DNA of 39,090 nucleotides from Prevotella sp. (GCA_017467535.1 JAFUST010000073.1:1-39090), one strand, 5' to 3'. Shown: positions 8,451 through 15,864, numbered from the stretch's first letter. Notes: generated by a model not told the origin, from the sequence alone. Numbers and translations are program-made.

Positions 8451-8537
8451 GGAGAGGTGGCGGAATTGGTAGACGCGCTACTTTGAGGGGGTAGTGTCAA
8501 TTGCGACGTGGGAGTTCGAGTCTCCTCCTCTTCACCA
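8451..8537 (+). tRNA. tRNA-Leu (GAG), CCA encoded
   Basis: A class II tRNA: acceptor GGAGAGG/CCTCTTC with one wobble, anticodon stem CTACT/GGTAG with loop TTGAGGG giving GAG, T stem GGGAG/CTCCT, discriminator A at 8534, then CCA at 8535-8537. It is the only one of the four with a genome-encoded CCA. Confidence 0.92.
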
Positions 8538-8565
8538 TTTTGTATCTCCAACACGCATAAGAATC

Positions 8566-8638
8566 GCGGAAATAGCTCAGTTGGTAGAGCACAACCTTGC
8601 CAAGGTTGGGGTCGCGGGTCCGAGTCCCGTTTTCCGCT
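8566..8638 (+). tRNA. tRNA-Gly (GCC), second identical copy
   Basis: All 73 bases match the tRNA at 8214-8286. A T-rich stretch follows directly (8639-8652), which could act as a weak terminator or processing region ahead of the gene at 8671. Confidence 0.95.
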
Positions 8639-8670
8639 CTTTTTTGATTTTTAGGAAAACATTCTCTATC

Positions 8671-9216
8671 ATGAATCTATATTTAAGGTATTTTGACAGC
8701 GAGACACTTGTACAAAGTGTTGACGAAGCCATTGATTTCTTAAAAGGAATTGAAGAAATAGGTATGAATCCCGTACTGGAGGCCGACATACGCGAATATG
8801 CTGCCAGCGACGTGTTCTATCCCAAGAGATATAAGGTTCGCCCACGCGTGTACTTTATTATTATAAAGACAGAGGCGGCCACCATGACCGACTTCAAGGA
8901 GAAGCGCGCCTTGCGCTCTGGTTCCGAGGTCCAGTCGAAAGAGCGTTCTGCAGCCCCTGTCATGCTGAAACTGAACGAGGAGCGTGAGGGCTGGTATGAG
9001 GGTACTGTCGACTTCAAGCGCGTGCTGCTGGTGCCCGGCACAGGCAAGTTCCAATATCGCGACACGCGGTTTGTGGCCCAGGTGAAGGCCATGTCGGGCA
9101 TCGACTGCTACAACCGCATCATCGGCCATCTGCGCCAGCGGGTGGACGAGCGCAGCCAGTTCCCTTCGGCAAAGGGCAAGAACTTCAAGTTTGTCTATTT
9201 AGGTAAGGCCAAATGA
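8671..9216 (+). CDS. Conserved-looking hypothetical protein, 181 aa
   Basis: The frame is open back through the tRNAs, but the first ATG downstream of the last tRNA is at 8671 (MNLYLRYFDSETLV...). The product is a soluble, mixed alpha/beta protein without signal peptide or membrane segment, rich in charged residues and ending in a basic tail (KGKNFKFVYLGKAK). I do not recognise a family or catalytic motif. Its stop overlaps the ssb start as ATGA, so it is probably translationally coupled to ssb. That context hints at a DNA-related role, but this is only an inference from position. Confidence 0.8.
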   Translation: MNLYLRYFDSETLVQSVDEAIDFLKGIEEIGMNPVLEADIREYAASDVFYPKRYKVRPRVYFIIIKTEAATMTDFKEKRALRSGSEVQSKERSAAPVMLKLNEEREGWYEGTVDFKRVLLVPGTGKFQYRDTRFVAQVKAMSGIDCYNRIIGHLRQRVDERSQFPSAKGKNFKFVYLGKAK

Positions 9217-9626
9217 ACAAAGTAATGCTGATAGGCAACGTGGGCACTGACCCGGAGGTGCGATATGTAGACAAAGGTGTCGCCGTGGCCCGTTTCCGTT
9301 TTGCTACGACTGAAAAAGGCTACACGCTGCAGAACGGCACCCAGGTTCCTGATCATACCGACTGGCATAACGTGCTGATGTGGCGTCGACTGGCAGAGAC
9401 GGTGGAGCGCTATGTCCACAAAGGCGACAAACTCTACATCGAGGGGCGCATCCGCTATTCATCTTACGACAACAAGCAAGGGCAGCGCCAGTACGTCACG
9501 GAGATCTGGGCCGACAGCATGGAAATGCTCACCCCCAAGCCGGCACCCGATCCCTCTGCCGCTATCCCCCAGCCTACCACCACTACGGCAGACAATACTG
9601 CCGACAATGGCGCATTGCCATTTTAA
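9213..9626 (+). CDS. ssb: Single-stranded DNA-binding protein
   Basis: A 137-aa SSB. The OB-fold spans about residues 1-108 (MNKVMLIGNVGTDPEVRY, then DWHNVLMWRRLAE, GDKLYIEGRIRY and ADSMEML), followed by a Pro/Thr-rich linker and a C-terminal tip NGALPF. SSB tetramers coat ssDNA and recruit repair and replication proteins through the tip; most tips are DDDLPF-like, so only one acidic residue (D of TADNGALPF) remains near the end here. ATG 9213 overlaps the previous stop. gldE follows 9 nt downstream, an arrangement common in Bacteroidetes. Confidence 0.95.
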   Translation: MNKVMLIGNVGTDPEVRYVDKGVAVARFRFATTEKGYTLQNGTQVPDHTDWHNVLMWRRLAETVERYVHKGDKLYIEGRIRYSSYDNKQGQRQYVTEIWADSMEMLTPKPAPDPSAAIPQPTTTTADNTADNGALPF

Positions 9627-9635
9627 CCTCTTGCA

Positions 9636-10955
9636 ATGGACTATTTCCAACCGATATTAAGTCAAGTGACTTTTCTGCCTGATGGCACCATTGGCTATGG
9701 TCTGATAGCCACGATGGTCTTGGCCTGCCTGCTGCTGCTGGCTTCCGGCTTTGCTTCAGGCTCTGAGATTGCAGTCTTCTCGCTCTCCCCCAACGACCTG
9801 AACGACCTGGACGAGGAGAAGAACAAGTCTGACCAGAAGATCAAGTTCCTGCGTGAAGACTCCGAGCGCACGCTGGCCACGATATTGATCACCAACAATC
9901 TGATTAACGTGACCATCATCATGCTCTGCAACTATATCTTCGCCCATTTGGTGAAATTCGGACCTGGCAGCGAGTGGCTCGAGTTTCTGGTCATCACCGT
10001 TCTGCTCACTTTCCTGCTCCTGCTCTTTGGCGAGATCATGCCGAAGGTCTATTGCGGTCAGCACGCACTGGCCGTATGCCGCGTGTTTGCTCCTGCATTG
10101 ATGGCGCTGCGCAAACTGTTCTATCCCCTGTCAAGCATCCTGATTCGCTCAGGTGCACTGGCCGAGAAGGTGGTGCAGCGGGAGAACCACGTGCTGAGCG
10201 TGGATGATCTGGAACAGGCACTGGAACTAACCGACAAGGCCGACCTGAAAGAGGAGCAGAATATGCTGGAGGGCATCGTCCGTTTCGGCGACGAGACAGC
10301 AAAGGAGGTGATGACGAGTAGACAGGACATCGTGGATCTCGACTTCCGTTCTACCTTCCCCGAGGTCATCCAGTGCATCGTAGAAAACAACTACTCACGC
10401 ATTCCCGTCTATCAGGACTCCATCGACAACGTGCGTGGCATCCTCTACATCAAGGACCTGCTGCCCCATCTGGGCAAGCCCGCCACGTTCCGTTGGCAGT
10501 CGCTCATCCGCCCACCCTATTTCGTGCCAGAGACCAAGAAGATCGACGACCTGCTGCGCGATTTCCAGGAGAACAAGGTGCACATCGCCATCGTGGTCGA
10601 CGAGTTCGGCGGCACCAGTGGCCTGATCACGCTGGAGGATATTCTGGAGGAAATCGTGGGCGAGATCAACGACGAGTACGACGAAGAGGAGAAAAACTAC
10701 GTGCGCATCAATGCCAACACCTATGTCTTCGAGGGTAAGACACTGCTATCCGATTTCTATAAGATTCTGAAACTCGATGACGACGTGTTTGAGGAAGTGG
10801 AGGGTGATGCCGACACGCTGGCAGGCCTGTTGCTGGAACTAAAGGGCGACTTCCCCAAGGAGCACGAGCGCATAGACTACGGGCAGTTTCGCTTCGAGAT
10901 CGTCGAACTGGACGGCCACCGTATCGCTAAGATCAAGGTCATCACCAAAGCATAG
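9636..10955 (+). CDS. gldE: GldE/CorC-family CNNM-CBS membrane protein
   Basis: A 439-aa protein with an N-terminal CNNM/DUF21 membrane domain: hydrophobic segments at about 23-43, 85-110, 112-132 and 138-160. Next come a paired CBS region (about 210-335, including NNYSRIPVYQDS and VVDEFGGTSGLITLEDILEEIVGEI) and a C-terminal CorC/HlyC domain. Flavobacterial GldE belongs to the gliding set; in non-gliding Bacteroidales the homologue is retained next to ssb, and an ion-transport or export-related role is likely but unproven. It is probably co-transcribed with ssb. Its stop lies only 4 bp from the convergent C11 peptidase stop, leaving no room for a terminator between them. Confidence 0.85.
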   Translation: MDYFQPILSQVTFLPDGTIGYGLIATMVLACLLLLASGFASGSEIAVFSLSPNDLNDLDEEKNKSDQKIKFLREDSERTLATILITNNLINVTIIMLCNYIFAHLVKFGPGSEWLEFLVITVLLTFLLLLFGEIMPKVYCGQHALAVCRVFAPALMALRKLFYPLSSILIRSGALAEKVVQRENHVLSVDDLEQALELTDKADLKEEQNMLEGIVRFGDETAKEVMTSRQDIVDLDFRSTFPEVIQCIVENNYSRIPVYQDSIDNVRGILYIKDLLPHLGKPATFRWQSLIRPPYFVPETKKIDDLLRDFQENKVHIAIVVDEFGGTSGLITLEDILEEIVGEINDEYDEEEKNYVRINANTYVFEGKTLLSDFYKILKLDDDVFEEVEGDADTLAGLLLELKGDFPKEHERIDYGQFRFEIVELDGHRIAKIKVITKA

Positions 10956-10959
10956 TCTC

Positions 10960-12114
10960 TTACCAGCCAAAGGTGCTCAGACGGGCGGCCTCATACCACC
11001 CCATCTGACTGATATTGTCGTTGAGTGACTTCAGAAAAGTAGTGCTCGGCTGCTGATAGACAAACATGCTGATGCCACTGTACTTCTCCACCGTGGCCGT
11101 GAAATCACCGAAGTTGACGTGACGACCCACAGCATCTGTCATCCAGACGGGAGCGAATTTATTGTAAACCACCACCTTGTCCAACTGTTCACGCCAGGCC
11201 CTGTAAACCTCATCGGTAGCATTCGTCCTGATATAGTCGTTCATGTCGACCATATTCTTATCGAAATAGTATATCAGCCCGTTTGTCTGCTGATACTCCC
11301 CCGATGCCACAAAAGACCCCATCGCCATGCTGGTGGCAGCAGCCAGTAGATCCAAGTCGCTAGTCTTAATGACAGAAAGCGGAAGGCGATCAGGATAGGC
11401 AGCATAGTAACGATCCACTATGCCCTGATAGAATGTCTCACTGCGACTGAACAGGGCTGGCACCACCGTATTGTAGGGAGCACCTGCATTAGGTATCTCG
11501 GCAGGCGAACCGATGATATAGTCGACTACGTCACGCAGTTCGTAGGCCGTCTCCACACACTGGAACACACAGCAGTCGGCAAAGATGAATCGCAGACGGG
11601 GCAGTCCACTCAGCGCATCAGCCATATCGGGTATATCCATATAATAATAAGAACCGTTCGCACGCTCCTGATCATAGGCCCTTCGGCGACTCGATGCCGT
11701 CTGACCTTTTATCTCCCACCCGGTGGAATGTCCCCAAAGCACCAAGCCATAGTCCTCGGCATCGCTGACCTCACTCATCATCCACGCCAGCGCTCTGTGC
11801 AGCGTGTTCGGATTGCTCGACTGCACGCCATCCTCGAAGGTCTCCCTGCGAATTGTGTCGCCTTTCTCCACCTGGTAAATGCAGGCATTGTTGCGGTGAC
11901 GGTAGAAGACATAGAGGCGATTCTCTGGCGTCAAGGTCTTTGAGCCTTCCATCATCTCCCTCAGGTCACTTGTGGCATAGCCGCCGTCTCCCAGATTGTT
12001 GTTGGCAGCCATATACACCAGTACGGCCCGAGCGGGGCGCACGACATCCTCGTTGTCATCGCTACAGGAAATCAATGCGGCCATCAGACCTATTAGGAAA
12101 AGTAGTCGTTTCAT
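10960..12114 (-). CDS. Clostripain-family (C11) cysteine peptidase lipoprotein
   Basis: A 384-aa protein with a lipoprotein signal MKRLLFLIGLMAALISC (lipobox Cys17). The C11 fold is recognised from VYMAANNNLGDGG, LVLWGHSTGW with catalytic His129, and the block ending CVETAYEL, in which Cys182 aligns with the catalytic Cys of the DxC motif. C11 enzymes usually cut after Arg or Lys and self-process. A longer frame exists upstream from TTG 12138, but that codon lies inside the -7 box, so ATG 12114 is the credible start. Surface-exposed proteolysis is an inference from the lipid anchor. Confidence 0.85.
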   Translation of the reverse strand: MKRLLFLIGLMAALISCSDDNEDVVRPARAVLVYMAANNNLGDGGYATSDLREMMEGSKTLTPENRLYVFYRHRNNACIYQVEKGDTIRRETFEDGVQSSNPNTLHRALAWMMSEVSDAEDYGLVLWGHSTGWEIKGQTASSRRRAYDQERANGSYYYMDIPDMADALSGLPRLRFIFADCCVFQCVETAYELRDVVDYIIGSPAEIPNAGAPYNTVVPALFSRSETFYQGIVDRYYAAYPDRLPLSVIKTSDLDLLAAATSMAMGSFVASGEYQQTNGLIYYFDKNMVDMNDYIRTNATDEVYRAWREQLDKVVVYNKFAPVWMTDAVGRHVNFGDFTATVEKYSGISMFVYQQPSTTFLKSLNDNISQMGWYEAARLSTFGW

Positions 12115-12135
12115 GCTGAAATAAATAAATTTCTG

Positions 12136-12143
12136 CAAAGTTA
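12136..12143 (-). promoter_or_regulatory. -7 element of the C11 peptidase gene
   Basis: The plus strand reads CAAAGTTA, which is TAACTTTG on the minus strand. Its position 22 nt upstream of ATG 12114 decides the start codon. Confidence 0.6.
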
Positions 12144-12188
12144 CGAAGAAAAAGTGAAATACAGACGAGAAAACTCAGATTATTTTTG

Positions 12189-12196
12189 TATCTTTG
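12189..12196 (+). promoter_or_regulatory. -7 element of the GH25 gene
   Basis: TATCTTTG, 24 nt upstream of ATG 12221 and divergent from the C11 promoter 45 bp away. No TTTG at the -33 distance. Confidence 0.55.
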
Positions 12197-12220
12197 CACA
12201 TCGAAACTTAGACTTCCGAC

Positions 12221-13012
12221 ATGAAAAAGATACTTTTGTTGGCGATTTGCCTCCTATTTATTGCTGTTCAGGATGCTGACGCTGCCCCGCGGAAGCGGAG
12301 CCGCTCGAAGGCTCGCACCACCCGTGTAGTCAGGAAAAAACGTGTGGCCGCTAAGCCCAAGCCGCCCACCATCCACGAGAACCCCTATCTGTGCTGCGAG
12401 GACACCTGCGGTCACGTCCACGGCATCGACCTAAGCCATTATCAGGGCGATGTCTATTGGGAGACCGTGGGCCAGAACACCAAGATGTCGTATGTCTACC
12501 TGAAGTGTACCGAGGGTGGCGACCGCATAGACGACCGCTATGAGCGCAACGTGGAGTTGGCCCATCGCCACGGGCTGAAGGTAGGCTCCTATCACTTCTT
12601 CCGTCCGGCCACCAACTTGCAGCAGCAACTCTGGAACTTCACACGTCTGTGCCGCCCGGGCGAGCAAGACCTGATCCCCATGCTCGACGTAGAGACCACC
12701 GGTGGCCTGTCGACACAGGCTTTCTGCGACTCACTCCATCAGTTTCTGCGTATGCTGGAGCACACCTACCACCAGAAGCCGCTGGTCTACACCTTCCGCA
12801 ACTTCTACAACAAGCATTTGCTGGGCAAACTGGACGACTATCAACTCATGATCGCCATGTATACCGACGAGGAGCCCGTGCTGGCCGACGAGCGCGACTA
12901 CATCATCTGGCAATACTCGGCTCGCGGCCGCGTCTCTGGCGTGAGTACCCATGTAGACAAGAGCCGCTTCATGGGCAGTCACAGTCTCCACGAACTACGG
13001 TTCCGACATTGA
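12221..13012 (+). CDS. Exported GH25 lysozyme (N-acetylmuramidase)
   Basis: A 263-aa protein: signal peptide 1-21 (ending DADA), a strongly basic Arg/Lys-rich linker (about 24-48), then a GH25 domain. The family signature GIDLSHYQG has Asp70, and MLDVETTGG has Asp156 and Glu158, the expected catalytic acids; SYHFF and the final IIWQYS strand also fit. GH25 enzymes hydrolyse the MurNAc-GlcNAc bond of peptidoglycan. The basic linker may hold the enzyme on polyanionic envelope. It is divergent from the C11 peptidase; msrA follows 35 nt downstream. Confidence 0.9.
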   Translation: MKKILLLAICLLFIAVQDADAAPRKRSRSKARTTRVVRKKRVAAKPKPPTIHENPYLCCEDTCGHVHGIDLSHYQGDVYWETVGQNTKMSYVYLKCTEGGDRIDDRYERNVELAHRHGLKVGSYHFFRPATNLQQQLWNFTRLCRPGEQDLIPMLDVETTGGLSTQAFCDSLHQFLRMLEHTYHQKPLVYTFRNFYNKHLLGKLDDYQLMIAMYTDEEPVLADERDYIIWQYSARGRVSGVSTHVDKSRFMGSHSLHELRFRH

Positions 13013-13047
13013 CCTGATAAATCTACCGTGTGAATTAGACTTAGCGT

Positions 13048-13614
13048 ATGAAGACAACAAACGACCAACTGATTAATAGTGACATGGAACAAGCAAAGAA
13101 CAAGGACATCTATCTTGCCGGAGGCTGCTTCTGGGGAACAGAGCACTACTTCAAGCAGATTGAGGGTGTAGTGGAAACATCGGTGGGATTTGCCAACGGA
13201 CATACGGAAAATCCTACGTACAAGGAAGTCTATACCGATACGACCGGATATGCAGAGACAGTGCACGTGAAGTACAATCCTGATGTGGTGAGCCTGGAAT
13301 TTCTGCTGCAGATGTTCTTCAAGGCCATCGACCCAACAAGCCTCAACAAGCAGGGACACGACGAAGGCACCCGCTATCGTACCGGCATCTACTATACCAA
13401 TACCGAAGACTTGCCCGTCATCGAGAAAGTGTATGGTGAGGTGCAGAAGGACTATCAAGAGCCTTTGGCCGTAGAAAAGTTACCTCTGGAAAACTACTAT
13501 ACTGCCGAAGAGTATCACCAAGACTATCTCGACAAGAACCCAACGGGCTATTGTCACCTGCCCCAGTCGCTGTTTGAATTTGCAAGGCAAGCAAAAGAGA
13601 AGAGGGAGGCATAA
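13048..13614 (+). CDS. msrA: Peptide-methionine (S)-S-oxide reductase
   Basis: A 188-aa MsrA. The active site is GCFWGTE with catalytic Cys27, followed by EGVVETSVGFANGH, TGYAETVHVKYNPDVV and EYHQDYLDKNPTGYC, all characteristic. It repairs oxidised methionine in proteins with thioredoxin. No signal peptide is present, so it is cytoplasmic. ATG 13084 (MEQAKNKDIY) is an alternative start, because the first 12 residues are not part of the family core. No MsrB domain is fused. It converges on the minus-strand gene at 13706. Confidence 0.93.
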   Translation: MKTTNDQLINSDMEQAKNKDIYLAGGCFWGTEHYFKQIEGVVETSVGFANGHTENPTYKEVYTDTTGYAETVHVKYNPDVVSLEFLLQMFFKAIDPTSLNKQGHDEGTRYRTGIYYTNTEDLPVIEKVYGEVQKDYQEPLAVEKLPLENYYTAEEYHQDYLDKNPTGYCHLPQSLFEFARQAKEKREA

Positions 13615-13635
13615 TCAATCCATGACACAGAAAGA

Positions 13636-13663
13636 CAGGAGGGCGCATCACTGCGGCCTCCTG
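13636..13663 (-). terminator. Hairpin terminator between convergent genes
   Basis: CAGGAGG (13636-13642) pairs with CCTCCTG (13657-13663), and an inner 4-bp helix extends the stem after one mismatch. On the minus strand it is followed by TCTTTCT, so it best serves the 15266-13706 operon; it may also stop msrA. Confidence 0.55.
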
Positions 13664-13705
13664 CAACCCGGGTAGTATTTACTAACTTCACATCATTGCT
13701 CTCTC

Positions 13706-14218
13706 CTAACGATAATTAGGGGTACCCTTCTCGCGATTAAAAATGTCGCGCAAGATTATCTCCTGTATATCCGGGCGAGTTTCAAGAACACGGCACAAGG
13801 ACATGATATAGGTGGTGAACTTCTCCGGCAGATTTTCCACTCTCAGCCATGAGTCTTCCAGTCCGTTCCACTTGCCACGAAATTCTTTCTTGGTAAGTGA
13901 GATAATTTCCCCCTTCCTTCCACACTCCATATACTGCCCGTCTTTATATGACCACTTCCCATAGTCGTGAGGCTTTATGTCCACGGTGCCATCAGGATAG
14001 ATAAAGAACTGCGCAAAGCAATACTCTCCGTCAGGAGTGTATATCTTCACGGCAGAAAAGTTCTTTCCCATATCCAACTTCTCACCTTTCGCATTGGTAT
14101 AGCCATTGAACTTCCATACACCGGCCATCATCTTTTCCTGCTCCGTCTGGGCAGAGGTGTTTGTTACGCCGACAAATGCCATCAGCATCATCAGGCAAAT
14201 TGCTTTTAAATGTTTCAT
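13706..14218 (-). CDS. Small exported protein, lipocalin/DUF4488-like
   Basis: A 170-aa protein starting at ATG 14218 with signal peptide MKHLKAICLMMLMAFVGVTN, cleavage near TSAQ. The body has GVWKFNGYT, a GEKLDMG turn and VKIYTPDGEYCF, then GTVDIKPHDYGKW: the pattern of small Bacteroidales beta-barrel proteins of the DUF4488 or lipocalin-like type. The assignment is by eye and tentative. The same pattern (GTWELHE, GQRVDV, YRFYEDDGTYYVAEL) occurs in the periplasmic part of the regulator encoded just upstream. No promoter is visible in the 52-nt gap, so the two are probably co-transcribed. The frame can be extended upstream to 14323, but that would overlap the regulator and hide the signal peptide. 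Confidence 0.7.
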   Translation of the reverse strand: MKHLKAICLMMLMAFVGVTNTSAQTEQEKMMAGVWKFNGYTNAKGEKLDMGKNFSAVKIYTPDGEYCFAQFFIYPDGTVDIKPHDYGKWSYKDGQYMECGRKGEIISLTKKEFRGKWNGLEDSWLRVENLPEKFTTYIMSLCRVLETRPDIQEIILRDIFNREKGTPNYR

Positions 14219-14270
14219 CGTATCACTGTTTTTTAGTTTTATAAAATTGTTACTCGAGTAATTGCCATCA

Positions 14271-15266
14271 TTAAAGGTTACGGATAAATTCGTCCAGTTC
14301 CTTTGCACCTCCCTTCTCTCCAAACAATTTGTAGTAGAGCCTGCTGCGTATAGAACTGATACTGCTATATTCCCTGTACGTGTGAATGGCTATGGCCGAT
14401 GGAGGAATGCCCAGTTTGGTAAGCATGCAGACGCGTAGTTCCACTTCTGAGAGTTGCCCCATCTCTGCCAGCCTTCTGAAGAACATGGGATAGGCCTCCA
14501 TCATCTGAATCTCCAACTCCTCCCATTCGTCCTGTTTCAGTGCCGGCCCTTCGTATAAGCGCTGGCGCAAAGCCAAGAAATAGTCAGAGTGGATGAATGC
14601 CGTGGATTGTTCGTGCTTGGCTCTCCACCTTATTACTATATATAGTGAACCACCGCAAACAACGGCACCGAGTACAATCAACCATATCCAAATGTTTGCG
14701 CTGCTTGTTTCTGACAATTTCGGCACAATGTATTGAGTTTTTCGACCACTATTTGGCCGAAGTGCACATTCCACAGTTCTCTCGATTTCCGAGACGCTCT
14801 TGGCGGGAAATTTGTCGTTCCTTACATAGATTTCAACATAATCACCGCGATCAATACCTATGGTATGATTGTCCATAATGTTCAAGTTTGTCATCCTACC
14901 ATGTTCTATATAGACTGTATCATATGGCGACATCATAAAGAAATACTCCGACATTTCATGGGGTTTTACAGCCTCCTGGTTGTCGCTACTAGTCAGTTCT
15001 GCCACGTAGTATGTGCCGTCATCTTCATAGAATCGGTACCACACATGTTCGTATCCCGTGTTCACGTCAACTCGCTGCCCGGAGAGAAGCAGAAGTTCAT
15101 GCAGTTCCCAAGTGCCTGTAATTCTGAATTCGTTTCCTTCATCCTGTTGTTCCTCATGTGAAACTCCACACCCGGCAAGCAGGAAAGCAAGCCAAAAGAG
15201 CAGCCTCCCTGTTACCACGACTGCAAGCCGTTTCATTGTCAGTGTGTATACTTTATTCGTTTTCAT
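14271..15266 (-). CDS. Transmembrane one-component regulator with periplasmic sensor and SusR/LuxR-like HTH
   Basis: A 331-aa protein if started at ATG 15266; ATG 15233 gives a tighter signal MKRLAVVVTGRLLFWLAFLL with a lipobox-like LLAGC (Cys33 in the long form). Residues about 45-170 form a beta-rich domain resembling the adjacent exported protein. Residues 190-213 form a single membrane helix (IWIWLIVLGAVVCGG), followed by basic RWRAKHE, the inside signal. Residues about 245-330 match the cytoplasmic C-terminus of Bacteroidales TPR/SusR-type regulators: WEELEIQMMEAYPMFFRRL, then LSEVELRVCMLTKLGI, a helix-turn-helix and a final ELDEFIRNL. The architecture implies direct signalling across the inner membrane without a kinase. 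Target genes and ligand are unknown. Confidence 0.75.
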   Translation of the reverse strand: MKTNKVYTLTMKRLAVVVTGRLLFWLAFLLAGCGVSHEEQQDEGNEFRITGTWELHELLLLSGQRVDVNTGYEHVWYRFYEDDGTYYVAELTSSDNQEAVKPHEMSEYFFMMSPYDTVYIEHGRMTNLNIMDNHTIGIDRGDYVEIYVRNDKFPAKSVSEIERTVECALRPNSGRKTQYIVPKLSETSSANIWIWLIVLGAVVCGGSLYIVIRWRAKHEQSTAFIHSDYFLALRQRLYEGPALKQDEWEELEIQMMEAYPMFFRRLAEMGQLSEVELRVCMLTKLGIPPSAIAIHTYREYSSISSIRSRLYYKLFGEKGGAKELDEFIRNL

Positions 15267-15290
15267 AATGCGATAGTTGAAAATCTGCCG

Positions 15291-15321
15291 CAAAGGTACA
15301 ACAACGCACTGAATCAACAAA
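15291..15321 (-). promoter_or_regulatory. Promoter of the regulator operon
   Basis: On the minus strand, TACCTTTG (plus 15291-15298) and TTTG (plus 15318-15321) are 19 nt apart. The start site lies near 15284, so only ATG 15266 or 15233 can be used, not codons upstream. Confidence 0.7.
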
Positions 15322-15433
15322 ACTTTTGGATTCGCGATTTATTCGCAAATCATTTGCACCACCAGGAATGTTAAACTTTACTAAAGCAAAGCGAAAACTG
15401 ACAAGGAGGAAAGCGTATGTGCCAACTTTTTTG

Positions 15434-15441
15434 TACCTTTG
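15434..15441 (+). promoter_or_regulatory. -7 element of rplU-rpmA
   Basis: TACCTTTG, which places the transcript start near 15448 and leaves a leader of about 85 nt before rplU. Confidence 0.65.
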
Positions 15442-15447
15442 CACCCC

Positions 15448-15531
15448 GAAATGAGTCCGTGGAGGCTGGGTGAAGTGTGCACGAACGTGTACCGCCTCGC
15501 GGAAAAACCCCTAAATACAAACAAAACAACA
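15448..15531 (+). promoter_or_regulatory. Structured mRNA leader of rplU (candidate r-protein autoregulatory element)
   Basis: The leader can fold into two nested helices: an outer stem 15457-15466 with 15494-15502 (9 pairs, one bulged G) and an inner stem GTGCAC (15477-15482) with GTGTAC (15487-15492) closed by a GAAC tetraloop. An unpaired A/C-rich strand follows up to the ATG. The frame through it is open but lacks protein-like character. Ribosomal-protein operons are often autoregulated through such leaders; that this one binds L21 or another factor is inference. Confidence 0.5.
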
Positions 15532-15849
15532 ATGTACGCAATTGTAGAAATTCAGGGTCAGCAGTTCAAGGCCGAGGAAGGCAAGAAACTCTTCGTGCAC
15601 CACATTAAGGACGTGGAGGCCGGCAAGACTGTTGAGTTTGACAAGGTGCTGCTGGTAGATGCCGACGGCGCAGTCAAGGTTGGCGCACCCACCGTAGAAG
15701 GTGCAAAGGTAGTAGTAGAAGTAGTGAACCCGCTGGTGAAGGGCGAGAAAGTGATTGTCTTCAAGATGAAGCGTCGCAAGGACTCCCGCAAGAAGAACGG
15801 CCATCGTGAGCAGTTCACTCAGGTTGAAGTTAAACAAGTAATCGCTTAA
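15532..15849 (+). CDS. rplU: Large-subunit ribosomal protein bL21
   Basis: A 105-aa L21: [17 protein letters not shown] at the N-terminus, the [10 protein letters not shown] and [11 protein letters not shown] strands and the basic [19 protein letters not shown] segment that binds 23S rRNA. The start is ATG 15532; upstream in-frame codons belong to the leader. rpmA follows after 15 nt, the standard bacterial pair. Confidence 0.97.
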   Translation: MYAIVEIQGQQFKAEEGKKLFVHHIKDVEAGKTVEFDKVLLVDADGAVKVGAPTVEGAKVVVEVVNPLVKGEKVIVFKMKRRKDSRKKNGHREQFTQVEVKQVIA

Positions 15850-15864
15850 AGGAGGAACAACAGT

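Noticed and set aside
8494-8670. N-terminal extension of the 181-aa protein through tRNA-Leu and tRNA-Gly
   Set aside because: The bases are tRNA; the first ATG after the cluster gives the protein-like start.
15439-15531. N-terminal extension of L21
   Set aside because: Family start MYAIVE is at 15532 and the extension overlaps the -7 box and structured leader.
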